Part shown: piece after piece, positions 15,203-23,700 of the stretch
Numbering within the stretch: position 1 is the first letter of the stretch
How the letters are laid out: each line of letters begins with the position of its first letter
Virus record (IMG/VR): IMGVR_UViG_3300020421_001872
Location: 1 to 31,625 of that record
Length of the DNA stretch: 31,625 nt
Direction: 5' to 3' (one strand)
From: a virus
Notes under the pieces: generated by a model
The model's database searches: none
Told to the model about the DNA's origin: nothing
The model's input: only the letters and a program-made list of their open reading frames with translations
Translations under genes and position numbers: made by a program

Positions 15203-15212
15203 AGATAAAATT

Positions 15213-15437
15213 ATGAATGAAGCATACGCAAAAGAGTGCATAGTAGAATGCACAGATAATGGCAAAACTGTAGAAGCAGAAGTTGGTAACTTTAAACCAG
15301 AAGAGTTTTTACAAGTGTTTATGAATACAGTTAAAGTAACATTACAATATCAGCCGGCACATAAAGTTTATGTGGGCAGTATGGCTGGTATGGAGTTTGT
15401 TACAAACGGACCAAAGGTAGTTGGAACTTATAGATGA
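15213..15437 (+). CDS. Hypothetical 74-residue protein
   Basis: Starts about 38 bases downstream of a predicted promoter start and overlaps the next gene by 4 bases (ATGA). The 74-residue protein begins MNEAYAKECIVECTDNGKTVEAEVGNF. It is mixed alpha/beta in composition, with two Cys near the N-terminus, and has no membrane segment. No domain is recognised. Its neighbour is a DnaE-like fragment protein, so it may share that role, but nothing in the sequence shows it. Confidence 0.7.
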   Translation: MNEAYAKECIVECTDNGKTVEAEVGNFKPEEFLQVFMNTVKVTLQYQPAHKVYVGSMAGMEFVTNGPKVVGTYR

Positions 15438-16003
15438 AAATAAATTTTGATGTAGACATAGACATGGCAGATAGAAACAAGTTTTTAGAACTTGTTGAAC
15501 ATATACCTGCAAGTATTAAAAAGGACGATGTGTTTGATAAACACAATACTGGTGTTTACTTTCAACCAATTCCAAGTTTTCCAATAGAAGGATATAGCAC
15601 AATAGACCATAAAGAAGCAGAAGAGATGGGATATTTTAAGGTTGACTTTTTAAACAATCACATATATGAAGGCATTAAGAACGAAACACATCTTGATAAA
15701 CTATTAGAAATAGAACCTTTGTGGGAATTGTTTGGACACAAAGAAGTAGTTGAACAACTATTTCATATTAATAATCATTATGATATTGTACAACAACATA
15801 AACCTACAAGTATAGAACAACTTGCAATGATACTAGCAATGATTAGACCAGGTAAAAGATATTTGGTTGGAAAGAGTTGGGAGGAAGTAGAAAAAGACGT
15901 TTGGACAAAAACAGATGACTATTTCTTTAAACGCAGTCATGCTATCGGATATGCAACTGCTATATGTGTTCAATTAAATTTGATAGTTGAGCAATTAGGT
16001 TAG
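15434..16003 (+). CDS. Mini-protein resembling part of DNA polymerase III alpha (DnaE)
   Basis: 189 residues, overlapping the previous stop. In order it shows segments resembling the C-family polymerase: IDHKEAEEMGYFKVDFLNNH (cf. the DnaE KFDFLGLRTL region around catalytic Asp555), VEQLFHINNH (cf. VFQLESRGM), SIEQLAMILAMIRPGKRYL (cf. FEDMIALVALFRPGPL) and YFFKRSHAIGYATAICVQLNLI (cf. GFNKSHSAAYALVSYQT). The segment between the RPG and KSHA motifs is strongly shortened. The PDIDxD motif carrying the other two catalytic aspartates is absent, so it is unlikely to be a polymerase by itself. Possible roles are interference with, or binding to, host replication components. Comparison is from memory, not a search. 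Confidence 0.65.
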   Translation: MKINFDVDIDMADRNKFLELVEHIPASIKKDDVFDKHNTGVYFQPIPSFPIEGYSTIDHKEAEEMGYFKVDFLNNHIYEGIKNETHLDKLLEIEPLWELFGHKEVVEQLFHINNHYDIVQQHKPTSIEQLAMILAMIRPGKRYLVGKSWEEVEKDVWTKTDDYFFKRSHAIGYATAICVQLNLIVEQLG

Positions 16004-16371
16004 TCTACCTTTTTAACCAATTGTACTGTTCTTCTTTTGATTCTCTTTTTAAGAATATTCTGCATACTTGTTACAGGACCAAATAAAACTTCAGTCTCTT
16101 TTAGTACAAATGTTCTTAAACAATGTCTAAATTCTTGCATTTCTTTAAATAAAAATACATCTATGGGTAATAGTCTATTACTTTCCCACCACCACAAGTC
16201 TCCTAATTCTAGTAAAATTTTCTTTTCTTCATCGTTTTTACATTTTTCTATATCGTAAAAACTCATTATTTGGGCATCTTTATTTTGTACTATTCCTACG
16301 AATTCTTCCTGTGCAAACTCAATACCTGTGAGAAAGGGAAATTTCTCTTGTAGTTCTTCATGTTTAGTCAT
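16000..16371 (-). CDS. Conserved hypothetical protein, only minus-strand gene
   Basis: 123 residues on the reverse strand, start codon at 16371 (complement). It converges with the DnaE-like gene, sharing 4 bases at the stops, without a visible terminator. The sequence features TWWWESN-like LWWWESNRLLPIDVFLF, EMQEFRHCL and a basic C-terminus KKRIKRRTVQLVKKVD. I recall close relatives of this protein in marine T4-like cyanophages, where the function is also unknown. A TATAAATA on the minus strand lies 6 bases before the ATG, so it is likely a late gene with a leaderless mRNA. The basic tail may contact nucleic acid. Confidence 0.85.
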   Translation of the reverse strand: MTKHEELQEKFPFLTGIEFAQEEFVGIVQNKDAQIMSFYDIEKCKNDEEKKILLELGDLWWWESNRLLPIDVFLFKEMQEFRHCLRTFVLKETEVLFGPVTSMQNILKKRIKRRTVQLVKKVD

Positions 16372-16377
16372 CGTAGA

Positions 16378-16385
16378 TATTTATA
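16378..16385 (-). promoter_or_regulatory. Late promoter motif TATAAATA on minus strand
   Basis: TATTTATA on the + strand at 16378-16385 reads TATAAATA on the minus strand. T4 spacing predicts the start at 16372, one base before the ATG at 16371. It lies 10 bases from the opposing + strand motif at 16395. Confidence 0.6.
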
Positions 16386-16394
16386 ACCACATAT

Positions 16395-16402
16395 GATAAA
16401 TA
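16395..16402 (+). promoter_or_regulatory. Late promoter motif GATAAATA
   Basis: GATAAATAC upstream of the gene at 16426. Predicted start near 16408, an 18-base leader. The same GATAAATAC word precedes other late genes at 29272 and 29761. Confidence 0.65.
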
Positions 16403-16425
16403 CTACACAAAGATGGTATTAATTT

Positions 16426-17238
16426 ATGTCGTATGCAAGTAGTAAAACATTATATATATTAAATTATCAGTCTGTAGACTTAGTATTGACTACGGACGGA
16501 ATAAAAGTGGATAACAGACCTATGAACCAACAAAGATTAGTAGTACACAAAGGTTTTGATAATCAATTGAACTTTTTTGTACGAAATAGAGATAGAGCAT
16601 TACAGAATATTAGTAATAAAACATTATATGCTAGTGTATTAAATCCGAATACTAGAAGAAGGGTTATGTACAAACCACTAACATTAGTTAGTAGTGGTAC
16701 AACAGGTGAAGCAAAATTAAGTTTTGTACCTGGTGACCTAAGCGATTTAGAACCTGGAATTTATCAATTAGCAGTAACAGAAAGTACTGATAGCGGTGTA
16801 ACTCAGTTCCCGTTGTATGCAAACCAAGACGACAAAATTATAACAGACCTCGAAGTAAAAAGCAGTTTGGAACATGAACCAGTTGCTTCACAAAGTCTAA
16901 CTTCATTCTCAGAAGAAAGTTCTAATGTTTATGTTAGTAGTGCTATGTACGGAAATCAAGATAAAAATTTCAGACACAGTAGACACACTATTGCATTATA
17001 CATGACAGGCTTTACAGGTAATGTCACATTACAAGGTAGTGCATTAGAAAGCACTCCAACACAACCAAGCGATTGGTATGACATTAACCCTTCTGGAGAT
17101 GGTAACGAATCTAAATTACCTTTCACAACTTTTTCAGGCATAGATCCTTTTAATTTTACTGTAAACACTAATTGGATACGAGTAAAATATGAAGATAATA
17201 GTGCCGGTACTTTAGACAAAGTTTTATTAAGAAACTAG
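16426..17238 (+). CDS. Probable virion/baseplate-type structural protein
   Basis: 270 residues of mainly beta composition, with no signal peptide or membrane segment. The section FFVRNRDRALQNISNKTLYASVLNPN...GEAKLSFVPGDLSDLEPGIYQLAVTE resembles the N-terminal Ig-like/BppU-type domains of phage tail and baseplate proteins. The C-terminal half (TIALYMTGFTGNVTLQGSALES onward) reads as a second beta-sandwich. A late promoter motif lies 24 bases ahead. It is flanked by replication genes, so it is an isolated late gene. The structural role is inferred from composition and promoter type. Confidence 0.7.
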   Translation: MSYASSKTLYILNYQSVDLVLTTDGIKVDNRPMNQQRLVVHKGFDNQLNFFVRNRDRALQNISNKTLYASVLNPNTRRRVMYKPLTLVSSGTTGEAKLSFVPGDLSDLEPGIYQLAVTESTDSGVTQFPLYANQDDKIITDLEVKSSLEHEPVASQSLTSFSEESSNVYVSSAMYGNQDKNFRHSRHTIALYMTGFTGNVTLQGSALESTPTQPSDWYDINPSGDGNESKLPFTTFSGIDPFNFTVNTNWIRVKYEDNSAGTLDKVLLRN

Positions 17239-17267
17239 TTGACTTTATTTCATTTGGGTGTTATAAT
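17239..17267 (+). promoter_or_regulatory. Sigma-70-type promoter (TTGACT-17-TATAAT) abutting the primase start
   Basis: TTGACT at 17239-17244 overlaps the end of the structural gene. After 17 bases comes TATAAT at 17262-17267. Eight bases separate the -10 from ATG 17276, so the mRNA would be leaderless or nearly so. No ribosome site is visible. Confidence 0.78.
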
Positions 17268-17275
17268 GTGTTGTT

Positions 17276-18253
17276 ATGCATCATCATGAACTAGTTGACG
17301 AAGTACACAGATTACTAATGGACAATTTGCCTATTAATGCAGGCAAAACTCCTAGTGGTTGGACTACATTCAATTGTCCAGTATGCAATGATAAAAGAAA
17401 ACGTGGTGGTGTAATACAAAGCAATTCTAAAATAAGTTATCATTGTTTTAATTGCGGATACACTACAGGCTGGGCACCGTCTCCCAAACTAGGCGGCAAA
17501 TACAAAAAACTATGTGAAGCATTAGGTGTATCAACTAGTGATATACACAAAGTTGTTTTGAATCTAATGAAGCATGGTGATGAATTAGACAGAAGTGAAA
17601 CAGATGATTATGTTTATAGTGCGGCAAATTTTAAAAAAGTTGATTTGCCAGAAGATACACAATTTGTAGATAATTTACCTGATGACCACAAAGTTAAAAA
17701 GTATGCAATTGAACGTGGATTGTTAGGACAGTATCCATTGTTGCATTTTAATGATAGTATGTATAATGCTAGATTAGTTGTTCCGTTTTTATATAATAAT
17801 GAACTTGTTGGTTGGACAGGTAGACATATAAATCCACCTAACAAAGAAACTGCTAAGTATTTAAAAAATCAACAAAGTGGTTATGTGTTCAACATAGACA
17901 AATTTGTAGACACTGACAGAGACTTTGTAGTTGTTGTTGAAGGTGTATTTGATGCAATACTAATAGATGGTATTAGTGTATTGGGAAATGGCGTTACACC
18001 TGAACAAGCACATCTAATTGACAAATTAAACAAACGTGTTATACTTTGTCCTGATAGAGATAATGCTGGTAAAGACTTAATTGACAAAGCAATTGAGTTG
18101 GGCTGGGAAGTTAGTTTTCCGCCTTGGAGCAATGATTGTAAAGACGCCGCTGATGCAGTGAATAAATATGGTAAACTATTGACACTTGCCAGCATAGTAA
18201 AATTTGCAAGTGATAATAAAATAAAAAACCAAGTACAGGCAAAAATGTTATGA
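17276..18253 (+). CDS. 61: DNA primase, gp61-like
   Basis: 325 residues, close to T4 gp61 (342). Primase makes RNA primers for lagging-strand synthesis and works with the gp41 helicase encoded just downstream. An N-terminal zinc ribbon is formed by CPVC (Cys34, Cys37) and CFNC (Cys57, Cys60). The TOPRIM core shows VVVEGVFDA (Glu222) and CPDRDNAGKDL (Asp260, Asp262). The start is placed by the promoter and by similarity to the gp61 N-terminus. Its stop overlaps the next ATG (ATGA). Confidence 0.92.
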   Translation: MHHHELVDEVHRLLMDNLPINAGKTPSGWTTFNCPVCNDKRKRGGVIQSNSKISYHCFNCGYTTGWAPSPKLGGKYKKLCEALGVSTSDIHKVVLNLMKHGDELDRSETDDYVYSAANFKKVDLPEDTQFVDNLPDDHKVKKYAIERGLLGQYPLLHFNDSMYNARLVVPFLYNNELVGWTGRHINPPNKETAKYLKNQQSGYVFNIDKFVDTDRDFVVVVEGVFDAILIDGISVLGNGVTPEQAHLIDKLNKRVILCPDRDNAGKDLIDKAIELGWEVSFPPWSNDCKDAADAVNKYGKLLTLASIVKFASDNKIKNQVQAKML

Positions 18254-19083
18254 CAACAAATATTTTAGCAAACGGATGTAGTTTTACATTTGGACATGGC
18301 TCCATACAATATCCTGATACAGGAGAAACTATGCCACCTAGAACTTGGGTTTGGCCCTTTGCCTTAGAAAGGAGAGATCCGAACATTAAATGTAATAATA
18401 TTTCTATAGGCGGTGCCAGTAATAATAGAATTCTTAGAACAACAATTGACAGCATAGAAAAAGAAACACCTGATGCAGTAATTGTTCAATGGACTAGTCC
18501 TTTTAGAAGTGAGTGGTATGACGAATTTTGGGAAACTTTTTATACATTAGTTCCAGGTAACGTAACAGATGAAATGCAAAGAAACATTCAAGCATTAAAA
18601 ATGTTTGGTGAACCATGTGTTTTTATACCTGTTCCTAAATTAAAAAACTATGGCCCACACACAGAATATTTTGAAAAGGTAACAACAGCATCACAGCATT
18701 ATCAGGCATATATGGAAAATCACACTAATGCTATTATTGATTTTTGCAAAGACGTATTAGTGTTGCAAAGTTATTTAGATAAGAAAAAAATACCATATCT
18801 ATTTTCTGGTATGTCGAATTCCTGTATGCTAGGAAGAAAAGATGGACCAGATATTTGGAGCATATTAGATTGGGCCAATGAAAAACCAATAGATTACATT
18901 ATACAGTTGCGTAAAGAAATAAACCCTGAGAAATGGACACATTATGCATTTAGTAGGATGATGGCAGATAACATTGTTTCAAAAGAACCATATGATCCAC
19001 ACCCAAACAATTTAGGACACGAGTTAATTGCTAGGGAGTTACACAAAGAAATTGTTAGAAGAGATTTATTAAAGGATAATTAG
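18250..19083 (+). CDS. SGNH/GDSL hydrolase-like protein, between primase and helicase
   Basis: 277 residues with clear SGNH landmarks: block I NGCSFTFGHG (Ser11), block III GGASNNR (Asn58), VQWTSPFR, and block V DPHPNNLGH (Asp249, His251). The motif set is more complete than in the protein at 13544. Family members hydrolyse esters of lipids or carbohydrates. It overlaps primase by 4 bases and ends 5 bases before the helicase start, so it is co-transcribed with replication genes. That place is surprising for an esterase; a role with polysaccharide or modified nucleic acid cannot be told apart. No signal peptide. Confidence 0.8.
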   Translation: MTTNILANGCSFTFGHGSIQYPDTGETMPPRTWVWPFALERRDPNIKCNNISIGGASNNRILRTTIDSIEKETPDAVIVQWTSPFRSEWYDEFWETFYTLVPGNVTDEMQRNIQALKMFGEPCVFIPVPKLKNYGPHTEYFEKVTTASQHYQAYMENHTNAIIDFCKDVLVLQSYLDKKKIPYLFSGMSNSCMLGRKDGPDIWSILDWANEKPIDYIIQLRKEINPEKWTHYAFSRMMADNIVSKEPYDPHPNNLGHELIARELHKEIVRRDLLKDN

Positions 19084-19088
19084 TAAGC

Positions 19089-20471
19089 ATGGATAATATT
19101 ACTGAATACACAGAAGAAATACAAGAAATGTTTTTAAAGTTTCTTGTGTCTGATCCTGAATTGTTTGTTAGAGTAAACAATATTGTTGAACCTTATATGT
19201 TTAACAGAAAGTATCAAGACACAATTAAGTTTTTAAAACAACACAGTACTGAGTATAGTAGTATTCCTACTATTGACCAAATAAGTGCAACAACAGGTGT
19301 TGAGTTAGAACGTATTGATGGTATAACTGAAAACCACACAGAATGGTTTTTAGATAGTTTTGAACAATTTTGTAGACATAAAGCATTAGAAAAAGCAATA
19401 CTCGACAGCACAGACTTATTAGAAAAAGCAGATTATGGTGCAGTAGAAACTAAAATTAAAGATGCAAGTCAAGTAAGTTTAGTAAAAGACTTGGGACTAG
19501 AGTATTTTGAAAATCCCAAAGAAAGATTACAATATATTAAAAGTCAAGCAGGTGCAATTAGCACAGGTTGGAAGAAGTTTGACCAAAAACTTTATGGCGG
19601 ACTAAACCGAGGAGAGATTACAATCTTTGCTGGTGGTAGTGGTGCAGGTAAGAGTTTGTTCTTACAAAACTTAGGTGTCAATTGGGCATTAGCAGGTCTT
19701 AATGTAGTTTATATCAGTTTAGAATTAAGTGAACAACTTATCAGTATGCGTCTAGATGCTATGGTTAGTGAGTATAGCACAAAAGAAATAATGAAAAACA
19801 TGGACGATGTAGACTTAAAAGTTCGTATGAAAGGTAAAGGTGCTGGTAAATTTAGAGTAAAACAAATGATTAGTGGTGTAAATGCTAACGATATTAGAGC
19901 ATACGTTAGAGAATATGAAATTAATAAAGATGTTAAAGTAGATGCAATACTTGTAGACTACTTAGACTTAATGAGTCCTATTAGTGCAAGAGTAAGTCCA
20001 GGTGATTTGTTTATCAAGGACAAGTATGTGTCTGAGGAATTGCGTAATTTAGCAATGGAAACAGGTACATTGTTTGTTACAGCATCGCAGTTGAACAGAG
20101 GTGCAGTAGAAGAAATAGAATTTGACCACCACCATATTGCAGGTGGTATTAGTAAAATACAAACGGCTGACAATGTTGTGGGTATATTCACAAGTAATGC
20201 TATGAGGGAACGTGGTAGATATCAAATACAGTTTATGAAAACACGTTCTAGTAGTGGTGTAGGCAGTAAAGTAGATTTGAAGTTTAACCCTGATACATTG
20301 AGAGTAGAAGATTTAGATGAAGAGGAAGATGAAGCAATGACAATGCAATCTTCCACATTGATTGACCAACTAAAAAGAGGCAATAGCATTAAAGCAGAAG
20401 ACGAAGATAGTAAGAGTACAATTAATACTGCTTTGAACATGCGTGAGTTTATGAAGAAAAATGACATATAA
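19089..20471 (+). CDS. 41: Replicative DNA helicase, gp41/DnaB-like
   Basis: 460 residues, similar to T4 gp41 (475), the hexameric 5'-3' helicase that drives the fork together with primase. The N-terminal region (about 1-140) is helical. The RecA-like core has Walker A GGSGAGKS (182-189), VYISLELSE, Walker B VDAILVDYLDL, and QLNRGAVEE. ISTGWKKFDQKLYGGLNRGEI is the typical DnaB lead-in. The acidic tail is followed by a late promoter. It is the third gene of the primase operon. Length and motif order are normal. Confidence 0.94.
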   Translation: MDNITEYTEEIQEMFLKFLVSDPELFVRVNNIVEPYMFNRKYQDTIKFLKQHSTEYSSIPTIDQISATTGVELERIDGITENHTEWFLDSFEQFCRHKALEKAILDSTDLLEKADYGAVETKIKDASQVSLVKDLGLEYFENPKERLQYIKSQAGAISTGWKKFDQKLYGGLNRGEITIFAGGSGAGKSLFLQNLGVNWALAGLNVVYISLELSEQLISMRLDAMVSEYSTKEIMKNMDDVDLKVRMKGKGAGKFRVKQMISGVNANDIRAYVREYEINKDVKVDAILVDYLDLMSPISARVSPGDLFIKDKYVSEELRNLAMETGTLFVTASQLNRGAVEEIEFDHHHIAGGISKIQTADNVVGIFTSNAMRERGRYQIQFMKTRSSSGVGSKVDLKFNPDTLRVEDLDEEEDEAMTMQSSTLIDQLKRGNSIKAEDEDSKSTINTALNMREFMKKNDI

Positions 20472-20473
20472 AT

Positions 20474-20481
20474 GATAAATA
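20474..20481 (+). promoter_or_regulatory. Late promoter motif GATAAATA
   Basis: GATAAATAT just after the helicase stop. Predicted start near 20487, 17 bases before ATG 20504 with AGGAA between. It opens the late gene block that runs to 28636. Confidence 0.65.
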
Positions 20482-20503
20482 TGCTTAATAGGAAATAAAA
20501 TAT

Positions 20504-20776
20504 ATGTCACAAGGTAAAACACGAACAATTTTAGAAGAACTTAACTCTATCAGTGTTGATAGAAATAAGCACCATGTACTTGAAAATAGAGTAGAACATT
20601 TAGTTAGTGGTGTTGAAAATGTTAAGAAAATTCTAAGAGAAGCATATGATGAATCCACTGCATTAGACTTAGAACGTAGAATGATAAACAGTTTAAAAAG
20701 TGGTGATTCTAAAAAATTCTCACGTGGCATTAAAAAAGTAATTAAAGAGAGCCACGATGACAATCCAAATTCGTAA
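20504..20776 (+). CDS. Small late protein upstream of the giant protein
   Basis: 90 residues, helical and charged, starting MSQGKTRTILEELNSISVDRNK and predicted to form coiled-coil helices (EHLVSGVENVKKILREAYDESTALDLERRM). It overlaps the 1540-aa gene by 20 bases, so its translation is coupled to it. AGGAA precedes the ATG. Likely a virion or assembly partner of the giant protein by position; there is no recognised domain. Confidence 0.78.
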   Translation: MSQGKTRTILEELNSISVDRNKHHVLENRVEHLVSGVENVKKILREAYDESTALDLERRMINSLKSGDSKKFSRGIKKVIKESHDDNPNS

Positions 20777-23700
20777 TGACATAAATCTAATAACAGAAAG
20801 TATTGCTATAAATGAAGCATGGCAAGAACTACCATTAGAAGTAAGGGAAGACCTTAAAACATTAGTTCAAGAATTAAAAAGACTCGATGAGGCTCCTTTA
20901 CAACCAGACCAAATTCAAACAGTATTTTCACAAATGGTCACCAATAGAGGTGAAGGTGGAAATACACAACAGTTAGCAAAAAAAGTCCAAGCACAATTAA
21001 CACCATTATTTGCTAAAATCACAGGCAACCCTAAACTAAAAGCAGTACTAAGCAAAGTTGGTAATGCAGTACCTATCGATGGTATTAAGAAAATGGTTGC
21101 AAAACTACCTGACCCGGCTGGTAAAGCCGCCACTAATGTTGTAGCACAAATACAACGTGGTGCTCAAACAATTGAAAATGATGAAGACGTTGCGGCATTC
21201 AAAGGAATGATGATGTTGGTAATCACAATTGGTATGGGTGCGGCAGGAGTTGGTGGTCCAGCGATGTTGGGTGTTATTGGAACTGCGGCAGTATTTAGAA
21301 CTGTAGTAGATAGTGCCATTAAAGCCGCGGCAGGTGGTACAGTTGCAGATGTTGGTAAGACAGCGGCGGCTGGATTAGCCAAAGGTGCTATTGCAGGTGC
21401 AGTTGGTATGGCAATTGGAGAACTTGCAAACGAATTATTTCCACCAGAAGTTTCACAATCATTTATGTCAGCAGACGGAACTGAAATTGACTTCAATCAA
21501 TTAGAAGCATACAATGTTGCTGATGTATCAGAACTTACACCTGAATCAGCAGGAGAATTATTAAAGGCACAAGGAGCCTTTGAACAGATGATTAAATCAT
21601 CTGCTATGGATGGTGCCGACTTTACAGATGAACAAATTGAAATTATTAAACAAGCAAATCAAGATTTAGCAGATAAAATTACAGGATTAGGTGGACAAGA
21701 CCAGTTAGAAGAACTTTCAGGACTTACAGGTTCTGACTTAGAACAAGTAACAACTGCAAGAGCAAATATAACTTTTGCTGATTACGAAGTTCAAGATGGT
21801 GACAACCTAAGCATGATTGCTTACAATAACAATGTTGCTGTTGACGATTTAGTACAGGCTAATCCAGATATAGAAGACCTTAACAATATACAACCTGGAC
21901 AAACAATCAAAATACCACCTAACTTAGGATCAGGTGCATTAAATCCTGATGATATATCTGATTTAGATGCATTAACTGATCCTCAGGATACATATCGAGG
22001 TGGAGTTGGAGCAGGCGACGATGCAGTTGACCAAGCCGCAATAGGCAAAGCACAAGACCAATTTGGAATGAATGCAGTGGATACTAATATTGATCCTGAT
22101 AGTGCCTTAGGAGCCGCTGGTGCAGGTGGAGAAGTTGATTTAACAGGTTTAGAATTATCACCAGAAGCAGAAAAAGTATTATCAACATTTAAAGTTGACC
22201 CTGCTAGTTTAGACAATAACGGTCCTGCATTAGGTGAACTAATGCAAAGAAGTGGATTGACCGATGAACAAGCAACAGAAATTCTTACTAAAGCAGGAGC
22301 CAGTCCAGCAAATATTGAATCAACAGTAGCACAGGCTAGAGAATTTGCAGGTCCTGTAGATCCAAGTATAGATTTAGATGCTCCAGAAGGAGATTTTGAC
22401 ACAAGTGATTATGATGGCGATGGAAAAATTGATGCAATAGATAAAACAGTCTCTAGTCAAGGTAGTGTAAGTGCCGCAGAATTAAAACAAGCAGGAATGA
22501 ATCTAGACACTATACAAGAACTTGGCCCAGAGTCAATGGAAGTATTAAATGGATTAGATTTAGATCCTGAAACATTAGAAAGTGTAAAACAATGGATAGA
22601 GATTGAAAAAACATTAGATGTTGAAAAATTTATGGGGCAAGAAATCAGTGCTGAAAATATTTTAAGTACTGAATATGGACCAGTTGCACAACAGGCTCTA
22701 GATGATTCAGGTGCAACAGTTGATTCATTCGCAATGAAAGATGCTTCTACATTACAATCAACAATTAAAATTACTTTACCTGGCATGGATTCTCCATTAG
22801 AAGGTATTGCTAGTTATGATATACAAAATAATGGTGCAGTTTTCAGTACAGATGTACAACTAACTGCTAATCCAATGGGAGATTGGGCAGACAGTTTAAC
22901 ACCAGAACAAGCAGATGCAATATTTGGACTTAAAGATTTACCGTCTGGATTATCAGACATTAATACTGCTGTTGACAGCACGGCACAAAATTTATTAAAA
23001 GCAGTGGCAGTACCAGCCGCGGTTGTTGCCGTAAAAAGTTCAGACGAAGCAGTACAAGAATTACAAAAAAGAACAAAAGAAACAAAAGAATCTTTTGTAC
23101 ACCCACAGTGGAAAGAATTATTATCAGAAGAAATTGGACCAGAGTTTGATGCATTTGCAAAAGAATATGGTGATGAAGTGGCAGTATATGCCATGTTTGA
23201 ATGGTACAACAAATGGATTAAAGAACATACAATAGTATTAGAAGGCTTTGAACATTTACAAGAATATAAACTTGTTGAAAATATAGAATCATTGTTAAAA
23301 GAAGCACCAGGTGACGAAGAGCAGGCAAGTCTTATTCCACCCGCAGGATCAACACAAGCACCAGCCACACCAGCAGGAGCAGGTGTTCAAGATACAGGCA
23401 AAGAAAAAGGCGGCGTTGTTAGAGGAATAGGTAAAGCATTCAGAAAGGCAACAGGTGCCATTGGTAAAGGTGTTGCAGGAGCAGTTGGCGGTGCAATAAA
23501 CGTACTAGTAAAACCAATCTTAAATAGTGCTCCAGTAAAAGGTTTCTTAAACAAAATACAACAAGCAGTTGGTATGCAGGGTGCAATAGATCCTGCTAAA
23601 CTACAAACAGATTATGAAGGCGCAGGTTCACCAACAGATTCAGATGAAGTTGGTAAATTCTTAATTAAAAATGCAGGTGCAACAAAAGGCGAAGTTGATG

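Noticed and set aside
15638-15666. TTGACT with a TATGAA-type -10 inside the DnaE-like gene
   Set aside because: Weak -10, inside coding sequence, no gene start downstream on the + strand.
18162-18171. AATAAATA inside the primase gene
   Set aside because: Within the coding sequence and not in front of any gene start.
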